A DNA stretch of 18,134 bases, from NCBI GenBank assembly GCA_030040035.1, contig JASHUJ010000035.1, positions 1 to 18,134 on the forward strand, given 5' to 3'. Positions 1-7,180 of the stretch are shown here, in pieces. The notes beneath the pieces are model-generated. The model saw nothing but the letters and a program-made list of their open reading frames with translations. It did no database searches and was not told the origin of the DNA. Origin of the DNA: Thermoplasmata archaeon (GTDB lineage Archaea; Thermoplasmatota; Thermoplasmata; Lutacidiplasmatales; UBA184). Position numbers and translations under genes: made by a program. Position 1 is the stretch's first letter, and every line of letters begins with the position of its first letter.

Positions 1-1
1 G

Positions 2-454
2 GACCGGGAGAAGGGGATCCGCTACGCCGTCTTCCTCGCCTTCCTGTTGATCCTTCTCGGGATCACGAGCGCGCTCCGGGGCCTCCTCTTGGCTCCGGCG
101 TTCGCGGCGACGGCGTACCTCGCGGTGTTCACTCCCGATACCCCGTACACCCGGCCGCTCGGCATCGTGCTGTCCTACCTCGTCGTCGTCGGGAGCACCG
201 AAGCGTTCGAGCTCGTCTTCGGGGTCACGTTCCTCGCGCTCGTGCTGAACGTCGTCCTCGTCTCGTTGTTCATCACGTTCTCGCCGTTCTCCCACGTCCC
301 CGCGATCGCCCTCACGATCTTCTCCTACCTGGTCCACGATCCGTACGCCTTCGCCGTGACCTCCCTCGTGATGACCGGGGTGGTGGCGGTCGAGGCGTTC
401 GCGATCGAGCGCGTGCCGGCGGTGCGACGTCGGCTCGGCCTCCCGGACCGGTGA
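2..454 (+). CDS. HPP-like integral membrane protein, 5'-truncated by window edge
   Basis: The reading frame is open from base 2 to the TGA at 452-454, giving 150 visible residues; the true start lies upstream. A TTG at 47 could be read as a start, but the codons before it already encode a hydrophobic helix, so I treat the gene as partial. About four membrane segments are visible, at roughly residues 7-25, 28-42, 51-90 (probably two close helices) and 105-128, followed by a basic tail (VRRRLG). The alternation of short helices with a mid-protein 'SHVPA' resembles the membrane region of HPP family proteins, some of which are linked to nitrite transport, but the match is weak and no function is assigned. 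It converges on hemH with 37 bases between the stops. Confidence 0.5.
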   Translation, partial: DREKGIRYAVFLAFLLILLGITSALRGLLLAPAFAATAYLAVFTPDTPYTRPLGIVLSYLVVVGSTEAFELVFGVTFLALVLNVVLVSLFITFSPFSHVPAIALTIFSYLVHDPYAFAVTSLVMTGVVAVEAFAIERVPAVRRRLGLPDR

Positions 455-470
455 GCCGGCGGGCGCCGGC
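455..470. terminator. Possible GC hairpin between convergent genes
   Basis: Two copies of the self-complementary hexamer GCCGGC flank a GGGC loop, immediately after the stop of the membrane-protein gene and 21 bases before the hemH stop. It could form a short hairpin in either transcript. Archaeal termination normally depends on T-tracts, which are absent here, so this is only a weak candidate. Confidence 0.2.
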
Positions 471-491
471 GTCAATCCCGGGTCGGGCCGC

Positions 492-1430
492 TCAGCCGGA
501 TCCGCCGGGGCCCCCCGCGGGGCCCAGCACGACGCTCCGGAGCGCCTCGACGATCTCCTCGTCGTCGTTCGGCATCGGCACGCGGCGGTACCGGACTCCG
601 TGCTCGGTCGCGTACGCCTTCACGACGTGATCCAGATCGTAGAGGACCTCGAGATGCTCGAAGACGAAGCCGATCGGCGCCACGAGCTGCTCGGGGTGGC
701 CCTTGTCGCGCCACTCGACCATCTTGTCCGTGATGTCGGGGCCGAGCCACGGCTCGGTCGTGTTCCCGGCGCTCTGGTAGGCGAAGTCCCAGAACGGGGG
801 GGTCGCGGCCTCGGCGATCCGCCGCACGGTCTCCGCGAGGATCTCGGGGTACGGGTCTCCCGACTTCCGGTGGCGCTCGGGGAGGCTGTGCGCCGACAGG
901 AGCGCGACGGTGCCGGTCGGCGCCCGGCCGAGCTCCCGATGGATCGCCTTCGTCCAGTAGGCGATCCAGTGGGGATTCGTGTGCCAGGCGGTGCGCAGCT
1001 CGACATCGATCGGCGACTTCGCCTGCCGGCGCCCTGCTTCGATCGCGCGCTGGTACGGCGCCAGGATCCACGGCGAGGCGTACGGGGAGAGCGGGACCGC
1101 GATGAGGCGCCGGACCCCCGCGGCGGCGGCCTCGGGGATCGTGTCGGCGGCGTGGGGGGACCAGTGCTTCGTCCCGAGGAACACCGGGCTCGCGCCCCCG
1201 TCCCGGGCGAGCCGCGATTCGAGCTTCGCCCGCAGCGAGGTGATGATGCGGAGCTGCGGCGACCAGCCGATCAGCTCGTACCGGCGGCGATACTCCTCGA
1301 CCATCTCCGCGGAGGGGGCGCGCCCGCCGAGCACCTCGCTCAGGTAGCCCGGGAGGTCCGCGGGGCCCGCGGGGCTCCCGTAGCCGAGCAAGAGCACGCC
1401 GGTCCCGTCGGGGAGCCCGCCCTCGCTCAT
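492..1430 (-). CDS. hemH: Ferrochelatase, coproporphyrin-type (HemH/CpfC)
   Basis: This 312-residue protein inserts Fe2+ into a porphyrin. The signature SAHSLPERHRKSGDPYPE starts at 179, with His181 as the metal/proton-handling histidine. GFVFEHLEVLYD (254-265) supplies the conserved acidic residue Glu261. Near the N-terminus, GYGSP places Tyr17 where the soluble Bacillus subtilis enzyme has Tyr13, the iron-ligating tyrosine typical of coproporphyrin ferrochelatases; this alignment is from memory. There is no C-terminal extension or membrane helix and no Cys cluster. The start is the ATG at 1430, whose ATGA overlaps the hemE stop (1427-1430); the open frame extends further upstream but into hemE coding sequence. 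As the last gene of the heme operon, next to hemQ and hemE, it most likely acts on coproporphyrin III rather than protoporphyrin IX. That substrate is inferred. Confidence 0.93.
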   Translation of the reverse strand: MSEGGLPDGTGVLLLGYGSPAGPADLPGYLSEVLGGRAPSAEMVEEYRRRYELIGWSPQLRIITSLRAKLESRLARDGGASPVFLGTKHWSPHAADTIPEAAAAGVRRLIAVPLSPYASPWILAPYQRAIEAGRRQAKSPIDVELRTAWHTNPHWIAYWTKAIHRELGRAPTGTVALLSAHSLPERHRKSGDPYPEILAETVRRIAEAATPPFWDFAYQSAGNTTEPWLGPDITDKMVEWRDKGHPEQLVAPIGFVFEHLEVLYDLDHVVKAYATEHGVRYRRVPMPNDDEEIVEALRSVVLGPAGGPGGSG

Positions 1431-2470
1431 GCGGTCCCCCGCCCGCTCGAGTACTCGTGCACGAAGTCGACGAGCGCCTCCACGCACTCGGCCCGCGCCT
1501 CGGGCGGCACCCCGTGGCCCAGGTTGAAGACGTGCGCCCGTCCGTCGGGGATCTCGTCGAGCACCTCCCGCGCCATCCGACGGACGGTCGCGGGGTCGGT
1601 CAAGAGCGCGCTCGGGTCCAGGTTCCCCTGGAGCGCGACGCCCGGGCCGGCCGCCCGCCGGACGGCCCCGAGCGGGAGCCGCCAGTCCACGCCGAGCGCC
1701 GTCGCCCCGGTCGTCGCGGCGAGGTCGGTGAGATGCGCCGATCCCGTGCTGAAGTAGATCGTGGGGATGCCGAGGGGCGCGACGGCGTCGAACACCGTAC
1801 GAAGGCGGGGGAAGACCAGCGATTCATAGGCTCTGCGGGAGAGCTGGCCGGCCCACGTGTCGAAGAGCTGCAACGCCTCCGCGCCGGCGCGCGCCTGCAT
1901 CGCGAGGTAGTCGATCGTCGCCTCCGTGAGCCGGTCGAGGAGGCGTCCGAACAACGCCGGCTCGGCCGCCAGGAATCGCCGCGTCTCCGCGAGGTCGCGC
2001 GAGGGGCGGCCCTCCACGAGGTAGCTGGCGAGCGTGAACGGCGCGCCGGCAAAGCCGAGGATCGGCCGGTCGGGCCGGCGCTCGCGGAACCGGCGGATCG
2101 CCTCGCTAACGAACCCGGCGTCGCGGCGGGCGTCGAACGCCCGAAGTCCCTCGATCCCCGGCGCATCCCGGACCGGCGACGCGATCACGGGTCCGATGCC
2201 GGGATCGATCGTGAACTCGACGCCCAGGCCGAAGAACGGGATCGTGATGTCGGCGAAGACGACCCCGGCGTCGAGGTCGAACCGCTCGAGCGGTTCGGTC
2301 GTGACCTGGGCGGCGAGCTCGGGGTTCCGCGCGATCTCGAGGATCGCGTGGCGGCGCCGCAGCTCCCGGTAGCCCGGGAGGTGCCGCCCCGCTTGCCGCA
2401 TCAGCCAGATCGGGATCGCGTCGACCGGCTCGCCCCGCAGCGCCCGCACGAGCCGGTCCCGGCGGTTCAT
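1427..2470 (-). CDS. hemE: Uroporphyrinogen III decarboxylase
   Basis: HemE removes four acetate carboxyls from uroporphyrinogen III to give coproporphyrinogen III in the cytosol. At 347 residues it is of normal family length. Both family signatures are intact: PIWLMRQAGRHLPGY (20-34), with Arg25 and Arg29 for substrate carboxylates, and GFAGAPFTLASYLVEG (139-154), with Tyr150. Asp74 in FADITIP corresponds to the catalytic/pyrrole-binding aspartate, and His319 in FNLGHGVPP completes the site. The ATG at 2470 is chosen because its ATGA overlaps the hemL stop. The frame stays open upstream as an out-of-frame shadow of hemL, so the long apparent ORF is not a fusion. HemE is absent from archaea that make heme by the siroheme route, so its presence with hemH and hemQ is informative. 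Confidence 0.96.
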   Translation of the reverse strand: MNRRDRLVRALRGEPVDAIPIWLMRQAGRHLPGYRELRRRHAILEIARNPELAAQVTTEPLERFDLDAGVVFADITIPFFGLGVEFTIDPGIGPVIASPVRDAPGIEGLRAFDARRDAGFVSEAIRRFRERRPDRPILGFAGAPFTLASYLVEGRPSRDLAETRRFLAAEPALFGRLLDRLTEATIDYLAMQARAGAEALQLFDTWAGQLSRRAYESLVFPRLRTVFDAVAPLGIPTIYFSTGSAHLTDLAATTGATALGVDWRLPLGAVRRAAGPGVALQGNLDPSALLTDPATVRRMAREVLDEIPDGRAHVFNLGHGVPPEARAECVEALVDFVHEYSSGRGTA

Positions 2471-3780
2471 CCGGGCCCTCCGGCGACGGCGGCAAAACCG
2501 GCCGCGCCCGCCCCCTGGATCGCGGCGATCTCGCGCGACCCGATCGCGGCGGTAACGAACGTCGTCTCGAGCGGGGACGGTGGCAGGTAGACCCCGTGCT
2601 CGAGCAGCGCGTGAAAGAAGGCCGCGTATCGCGCGCGATCGACCCGCAGGGCCTCCCGGTAGTCCCGGGGCGCGGCGGGGCCGAAGTAGACCCCGAGCAT
2701 CGAGCCGACGCGCGGGAGCGAGAAGTCGTCGATCCCGGCGTCGCGCGCCTCCCGAGTCCAGCTGTCGGCGATCGCTCGCGACGTCCGCTCGAGCCGGCGA
2801 TACACCGCCGGGGTGAGCGCGTCGAGCGCCGCGGATCCGGCGGCCATCGCGACCGGGTTGCCGGCGAGCGTACCCGCCTGGTACACCGGTCCCTCGGGCG
2901 CCACGGTCGCCATGACGTCCGGCCGCCCGCCGTACGCCCCCACGGGTAGTCCGCCGCCGATGATCTTCCCCAAGGTCACGAGGTCGGCGCGCGCGCCGTA
3001 CTCGGTGTGGATCACCCCGCGTCGCAGTCGGAATCCGGTGATCACCTCGTCCGCGATCAGGAGCGCGCCGGACGCCCGACAGAGCCGACTGAGGCCGGAG
3101 AGGAACCCCGGCGCGGGCGGGACGACGTTCATGTTGCCCGCGACCGGCTCGACGACCACGGCCGCGATGCGCTCCCCCCAACGTTCGAAGAGGCGCCGAA
3201 CGGCCGGGAGATCGTTGTACGGGAGGACGAACGTGTCGCGGACGATCGAACGGGGCACGCCGGCCGAGTCCGCGACCGCCGCGGTCGCCAGCCCGGAGCC
3301 CGCGCGCGCGAGGAGGCCGTCGGAGTGGCCGTGGTATCCGCCCTCGAACTTGACGATCTTCTCGCGCCGCGTGAAGCCCCGGGCCGCGCGGACGGCGCTC
3401 ATGACCGCTTCCGTGCCCGAATTGACGAAGCGCAGGCGCTCGATCGAGGGTACGGCGGCGATGAGGCGCTCGGCCAGCTCGTGCTCGAGCGGCGACGGGG
3501 CGCCGAACGAGAGCCCCCGTACGCTTGCCGTCCGAACGGCGCGCTGGATCCCCGGGTGCGCGTGGCCAAGGACGATCGCGCCCCAGGAAGCGACGAGGTC
3601 GACGTAGCGCCGGCCGTCCAGGTCCCACACGAACGCGCCCCGGCCCCGGGCGAAGAAGACCGGGGTGCCCCCCACCGCGCCGAACGCCCGCACCGGACTG
3701 TCGACGCCGCCGACGAGCGACCGGGACGCGCGACGGAACGCGCGACGCGAACGGGGGCCCGCGCCCCCGGCGGGCGTCAC
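2467..3780 (-). CDS. hemL: Glutamate-1-semialdehyde 2,1-aminomutase
   Basis: HemL is a PLP-dependent class III aminotransferase-fold enzyme that converts glutamate-1-semialdehyde to 5-aminolevulinate, the second step after HemA in the C5 pathway. The 437-residue protein carries NSGTEA (120-125), GYHGHSD (148-154), the PLP-pocket aspartate in IADEVITGFR (242-251) and the Schiff-base Lys272 in TLGKIIGGGLPVGAYGG. The N-terminal GGVDSPVRAF (24-33) is the usual substrate-gating motif of the family. The start is the GTG at 3780, which overlaps the hemQ stop as GTGA (3777-3780). It sits far from hemA in this operon, between hemQ and hemE, but the two enzymes work in sequence. Confidence 0.96.
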   Translation of the reverse strand: MTPAGGAGPRSRRAFRRASRSLVGGVDSPVRAFGAVGGTPVFFARGRGAFVWDLDGRRYVDLVASWGAIVLGHAHPGIQRAVRTASVRGLSFGAPSPLEHELAERLIAAVPSIERLRFVNSGTEAVMSAVRAARGFTRREKIVKFEGGYHGHSDGLLARAGSGLATAAVADSAGVPRSIVRDTFVLPYNDLPAVRRLFERWGERIAAVVVEPVAGNMNVVPPAPGFLSGLSRLCRASGALLIADEVITGFRLRRGVIHTEYGARADLVTLGKIIGGGLPVGAYGGRPDVMATVAPEGPVYQAGTLAGNPVAMAAGSAALDALTPAVYRRLERTSRAIADSWTREARDAGIDDFSLPRVGSMLGVYFGPAAPRDYREALRVDRARYAAFFHALLEHGVYLPPSPLETTFVTAAIGSREIAAIQGAGAAGFAAVAGGPG

Positions 3781-4502
3781 GGGAGACCGGCGGCGAGCTC
3801 GATCATGCGGCGCGGCGGGACCGCGAGGCAGGTGAAGATCGGCGTCTCGAGCGCCGTGAACCGGCTCGCGACCGTGGGCCGGAGCGCCTGGACGAGATCG
3901 AGGAACTCCGCCGGCGAGTCGCCCTCGAACGCAAGGACGAACTCGGGGTCGTCGAGGCCGAAGGAGTAGCCCGTGTGGATGGTGACGCCGGGGAACCGGT
4001 GTCCGATCTGGAAGTGCTCGACCATGATGCGTCGCCGTTCCTCGAACGGCAGGCCGTACCACTCCCGCTTCTTGACGAACGGGTACACGAACAGGTACTT
4101 CCCGCCCCCCGGCCGGACAAGGCCCGATTCCTGGCCCCCGTGCGCGTGGGCCCCCAGGTACTCGGACCGTCGGCCCATGCCGAAGTAGCCGAACGGGAAC
4201 TCGAGGTGGCCCCCCATGCCCCCGCCCCACAGCCGACCCTCGAACTCCGAGAACGCCTCCAGCCGGGGACTCACGAGCCAGAGCAGGCCGTGGACCCCCG
4301 ATTTCGTGCCCACGAGCGAGTAGGTGCGCACCGTGAGGTCGTACGGGGGCGTCGCGATCCGCTGTTCGAGGTCGGCGACGTCGGCGGCCCGTTCGGCGGA
4401 CGGTTTCCGCCGCCAGTCCGGCCGCAAGGTCCAAAACACGTATCGGACAAAATCCCGGGGTCCCTCGGGATCCTCGCCGTCGCGCCCGGCGGGAGCGCTC
4501 AC
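3777..4502 (-). CDS. hemQ: Coproheme decarboxylase (HemQ/ChdC), chlorite dismutase family
   Basis: HemQ uses H2O2 to decarboxylate two propionates of coproheme III, giving heme b. The 241-residue protein matches the chlorite dismutase-like family. KYLFVYPFVKKREWYGLPFE starts at 135 and supplies the radical-forming Tyr140 and Lys144 (Tyr145 and Lys149 in the Staphylococcus aureus protein). MVEH provides the proximal heme ligand His163, and HTGYSFGLDDPEF follows at 176-188. Compared with Firmicutes HemQ, about four residues are missing between the KKR and the WY, and the site where Firmicutes carry a distal Gln is His176; both comparisons are from memory. The chlorite dismutase distal Arg is not obvious, so HemQ is preferred over chlorite dismutase. 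Start: GTG at 4502, overlapping the hemB stop (4499-4502). Confidence 0.9.
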   Translation of the reverse strand: MSAPAGRDGEDPEGPRDFVRYVFWTLRPDWRRKPSAERAADVADLEQRIATPPYDLTVRTYSLVGTKSGVHGLLWLVSPRLEAFSEFEGRLWGGGMGGHLEFPFGYFGMGRRSEYLGAHAHGGQESGLVRPGGGKYLFVYPFVKKREWYGLPFEERRRIMVEHFQIGHRFPGVTIHTGYSFGLDDPEFVLAFEGDSPAEFLDLVQALRPTVASRFTALETPIFTCLAVPPRRMIELAAGLP

Positions 4503-5512
4503 GGACGGTCCTGGCGCTCCGCCGCGAGCTCGCCCGCGAAATAGCTGACGATCAACGAGGCCCCGGCCCGCTGGATCGCGCCCAGGGTCTCCCGCGCGGC
4601 GGCGGTCTCGTCCAGCCACCCCCGGGCCGCGGCCGCCTTGATCATCGCGTACTCCCCGCTCACCTGGTACGCCGCGATCGGGAGGTCGAACCGCTCGCGC
4701 GCCGCCGCGATCACGTCGAGGTACGGGAGCGCCGGCTTCACCATCAGGATGTCCGCGCCCTCGGCGGCGTCGAGCGCGAGCTCCCGGAGCGCCTCCCGCC
4801 GATTCCGGGGATCCAGCTGGTAGCTCCTCCGGTCGCCGAACGAGGGCGCCGATCCCGCCGCATCGCGGAACGGGCCGTAGAAGCTCGAAGCGAACTTCGC
4901 GGCGTAGGCCAGGATCGCCACGTCCTCGTGTCCGGACCCGTCGAGCGACTCCCGGATCGTCGCGACCTGGTGATCCATCATCGCGCTCGGCGCGACGAGG
5001 TCGGCGCCGGCGTCCGCGTAGGCGCGGGCGGTCCGGCCCAGGAGCGGCAACGTCCGGTCGTTGTCGATCCGCGCGCCGCGCAGGACGCCGCAGTGGCCGT
5101 GATCGGTGTACTCGCACAGGCAGACGTCGGCGATGACCGTCAGGGCGGGATCGGTCTCCTTGAGCGCCCGGATCGCGCGGGGAACGGGCCCGTGGGGGTC
5201 CCAGGCCGAGGATCCCTGCGCGTCCTTGCGCTCGGGGATCCCGAAGAGGAGGACGGCGCGAACGCCGGAACGGCGGAGTCGGGCCGCCTCGCGCGCGGTC
5301 GCATCGACGGTCCGTCGCCGGAGCGGTCGGAGGGTCGCGGCGCCCGGACGATCGGGATCGTCCGCGACGAAGAGCGGCGCGACGAGCTGGGAACGACGAA
5401 CCGCCGATTCCGCCACGAGCTCCCGGAGCGAAGCCAGGGAGCGCAGCCGGCGGGGTCGATCGGCCGACCGACCGAGAACGCGGGGGACCTCACGCGGGGC
5501 CGCGGGGAGCAT
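4499..5512 (-). CDS. hemB: Delta-aminolevulinic acid dehydratase (porphobilinogen synthase)
   Basis: HemB condenses two 5-aminolevulinate molecules into porphobilinogen. The 337-residue protein has both Schiff-base lysines, Lys206 in AYAAKFASSFYGPF and Lys259 in LMVKPALPYLD. The active-site metal triad DVCLCEYTDHGHCG (129-142) holds Cys131, Cys133 and Cys141, making this the zinc-dependent type rather than the Asp-rich Mg type. The N-terminal arm contains RPRRLRS, as in the family. The start is taken as the ATG at 5512, which puts 23 bases inside the hemD 3' end. No in-frame start allows the 4-base overlap seen at the other operon junctions: the GTG at 5493 is out of frame. Confidence 0.96.
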   Translation of the reverse strand: MLPAAPREVPRVLGRSADRPRRLRSLASLRELVAESAVRRSQLVAPLFVADDPDRPGAATLRPLRRRTVDATAREAARLRRSGVRAVLLFGIPERKDAQGSSAWDPHGPVPRAIRALKETDPALTVIADVCLCEYTDHGHCGVLRGARIDNDRTLPLLGRTARAYADAGADLVAPSAMMDHQVATIRESLDGSGHEDVAILAYAAKFASSFYGPFRDAAGSAPSFGDRRSYQLDPRNRREALRELALDAAEGADILMVKPALPYLDVIAAARERFDLPIAAYQVSGEYAMIKAAAARGWLDETAAARETLGAIQRAGASLIVSYFAGELAAERQDRP

Positions 5513-6263
5513 CGTTCAGGGCCTTCTCGAGGAGGTTTGTAAGACCTTCCTCCGTACTCGGACGCGCGGCGACGACCCGGCGCCCTCCGGCCCGCCGGAT
5601 CGCCCGCGCGGTGCGCTCCCCCATCGCGAAGCACCGAACCTGCGCGATGCGTCGGTCGAAATCCCGCCGGCCCAGAACCCGTCGAAGCCCGGCAAGCGCG
5701 GACGGGCTCGATACGGCCCAGAGGCTGGCGCCGAGCAGGCGCTCCCTTGTCACCGGTCGCCCGACCCGCGCGTCGCGGAGCCGGTAGACCACTCGTTCCC
5801 GTACCCGAGCGCCCCGCCGTCGGAGCGCCCGGCCGAGCTCCGAGCCGGCCCGGTCGGACCGGAGGTAGATCACTCGGAGGCCGGCGACGGGGCCGAGCTT
5901 CGCGAGCATGGCGGCCGAGCCGCCTCCCGCCGCAGGTTCCACCCGGCGTACCCCCGCGGAGACGAGCGCGGTCCGAGTGTCCGATCCGACCGCGATCACC
6001 CTCGGCACGCGAGCGAGGGCCGAGAGCCAGCGGGGATGTTCACGCAGGAAGGGGTCGACGACGGCCCGGCTCGTCACGATCCAGAGGTCCGCCGGGGGGG
6101 AACGCCGGAGCCAGGCTGAGGGCCGTCCGACCCGAACCGCTTCGGTTCGGATCGCCTCCACGCGCGCCACCCGGTGACCCGAACGTCGGAGGCGACGGGA
6201 GAGTCGTTCGAGCGAACCCGCCCGACAGGCCACGAGCAGGCCCGGGGTCGTGCGTGCGGTCAT
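5490..6263 (-). CDS. hemD: Uroporphyrinogen III synthase
   Basis: HemD cyclises hydroxymethylbilane with inversion of ring D to give uroporphyrinogen III. Its sequence is poorly conserved in all organisms, so the call rests on length (257 residues), on the two-domain layout and on position directly after hemC. Recognisable elements are the first-domain LWIVTSRAVVDPFL (60-73), the hinge-region VIAVGSDTRTAL, the second-domain LRVIYLRSDRAGSELGRAL, then LWAVSSPSAL and a C-terminal RCFAMGERTARAIRRAG, which matches the usual 'AIGptTaxal' motif. Start: ATG at 6263, overlapping the hemC stop by 4 bases (6260-6263). Confidence 0.88.
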   Translation of the reverse strand: MTARTTPGLLVACRAGSLERLSRRLRRSGHRVARVEAIRTEAVRVGRPSAWLRRSPPADLWIVTSRAVVDPFLREHPRWLSALARVPRVIAVGSDTRTALVSAGVRRVEPAAGGGSAAMLAKLGPVAGLRVIYLRSDRAGSELGRALRRRGARVRERVVYRLRDARVGRPVTRERLLGASLWAVSSPSALAGLRRVLGRRDFDRRIAQVRCFAMGERTARAIRRAGGRRVVAARPSTEEGLTNLLEKALNDAPRGPA

Positions 6264-7180
6264 CGGCCGCGCGGTCCGCCGATCGGTTGCAAACGTTCCG
6301 GGTCTCCGAGAGCGCGGATCGATCGGCCCACCTTCACGCCGACCTGGATCGCCCGGTCGGGGGTGTCGGTCGCCCCCGAGGAGAAGCGCACGCGTCCGTC
6401 CGAGGAGAAGAGCGCGGCCCGCAGATCGACGGCTCCTCCCCGGATCCGTGCGAACGCTCCCAACGGGAGTTCGCAGTCGCCCCCGAGCGTGCGGACGACC
6501 GCCCGCTCGGCCTCGACGGCGAGCCGGGTCGGGCGGTGGTCGATCGCGCGGAGCACGCGATCGGCGGATCGATCCCCCACGCGGGCCTCGATCGCGATCG
6601 CGCCCTGTCCCGGAGCGGGGAGCCAGACGGACGCGGGCCAGTACTCGCTGACGCGGTCGGAAAGGCCGAGCCGACGAAGTCCGGCGGCCGCGAGCACGAT
6701 GCCGTCGAGACCGCCGGTGCGGAGTGATTCGAGGCGCGTCCCGATGTTCCCCCGGATCGGAACGACCTCCGCGTCGGGCCGGACGGCCAGGAGTTGGGCG
6801 CGTCGGCGGAGGCTGCTCGAGCCAATCCGGGCGCCCCGGGGCAGGCTCTTCAGGCGGCCCGGCACGCGCAGTACGAGGCAGTCGCGCGGATCGGCCCGCG
6901 GCAGGTACGCGCGGATCTTTGTCGCCCGATCCGGCGCTGCCGGCAGGTCCTTCGCGCTGTGGACGCCCGCATCGAGCGTGCCCTGCTCGAGCCGACGAGT
7001 GATCTCGTCCGTGAAGTCGAGCGTTCCGGTCACCCGACGCGTTCGGTCCCCCGAGGTCCGCACCGGCACGACCTGGATCCCCAGTTCCGGGTCGGCGCGA
7101 TGGAGCCCCCGCACCACGAGGTCGGTCTGGGCGAGCGCGAGCGGGCTCGCCCGGGTTCCGATGCGGAAGCGCCCGGTCAC
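6260..7180 (-). CDS. hemC: Porphobilinogen deaminase (hydroxymethylbilane synthase)
   Basis: HemC polymerises four porphobilinogens into hydroxymethylbilane using a covalently bound dipyrromethane primer. The 306-residue protein starts with RIGTRASPLALAQ (6-18). Catalytic Asp78 lies in HSAKDLP (74-80). GSSSLRRRAQL (120-130) and the Arg-rich IRGNIGTRLESL bind substrate carboxylates, LPAPGQGAIAIE (187-198) follows, and the cofactor-anchoring Cys236 is in LGGDCELPLGA. The start is the GTG at 7180, overlapping the hemA stop as GTGA; the frame stays open upstream only as a shadow of hemA. Confidence 0.95.
   Translation of the reverse strand: MTGRFRIGTRASPLALAQTDLVVRGLHRADPELGIQVVPVRTSGDRTRRVTGTLDFTDEITRRLEQGTLDAGVHSAKDLPAAPDRATKIRAYLPRADPRDCLVLRVPGRLKSLPRGARIGSSSLRRRAQLLAVRPDAEVVPIRGNIGTRLESLRTGGLDGIVLAAAGLRRLGLSDRVSEYWPASVWLPAPGQGAIAIEARVGDRSADRVLRAIDHRPTRLAVEAERAVVRTLGGDCELPLGAFARIRGGAVDLRAALFSSDGRVRFSSGATDTPDRAIQVGVKVGRSIRALGDPERLQPIGGPRGR

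Noticed and set aside
600..1757. 385-residue plus-strand frame opposite hemH and hemE
   Set aside because: Antisense shadow of two genes with intact catalytic motifs; no recognisable domain.
1427..3628. 733-residue minus-strand open frame that looks like a hemE fusion protein
   Set aside because: Only the 3' 347 codons match HemE; the upstream part is an Arg/Gly/Pro-rich out-of-frame reading of hemL. The ATGA overlap fixes the hemE start at 2470. The same applies to long frames extending upstream of hemL, hemQ and hemC.
3777..4502. Chlorite dismutase
   Set aside because: The coproheme decarboxylase Tyr140/Lys144 pair and the position inside a heme operon favour HemQ; no chlorate-reduction genes are present.
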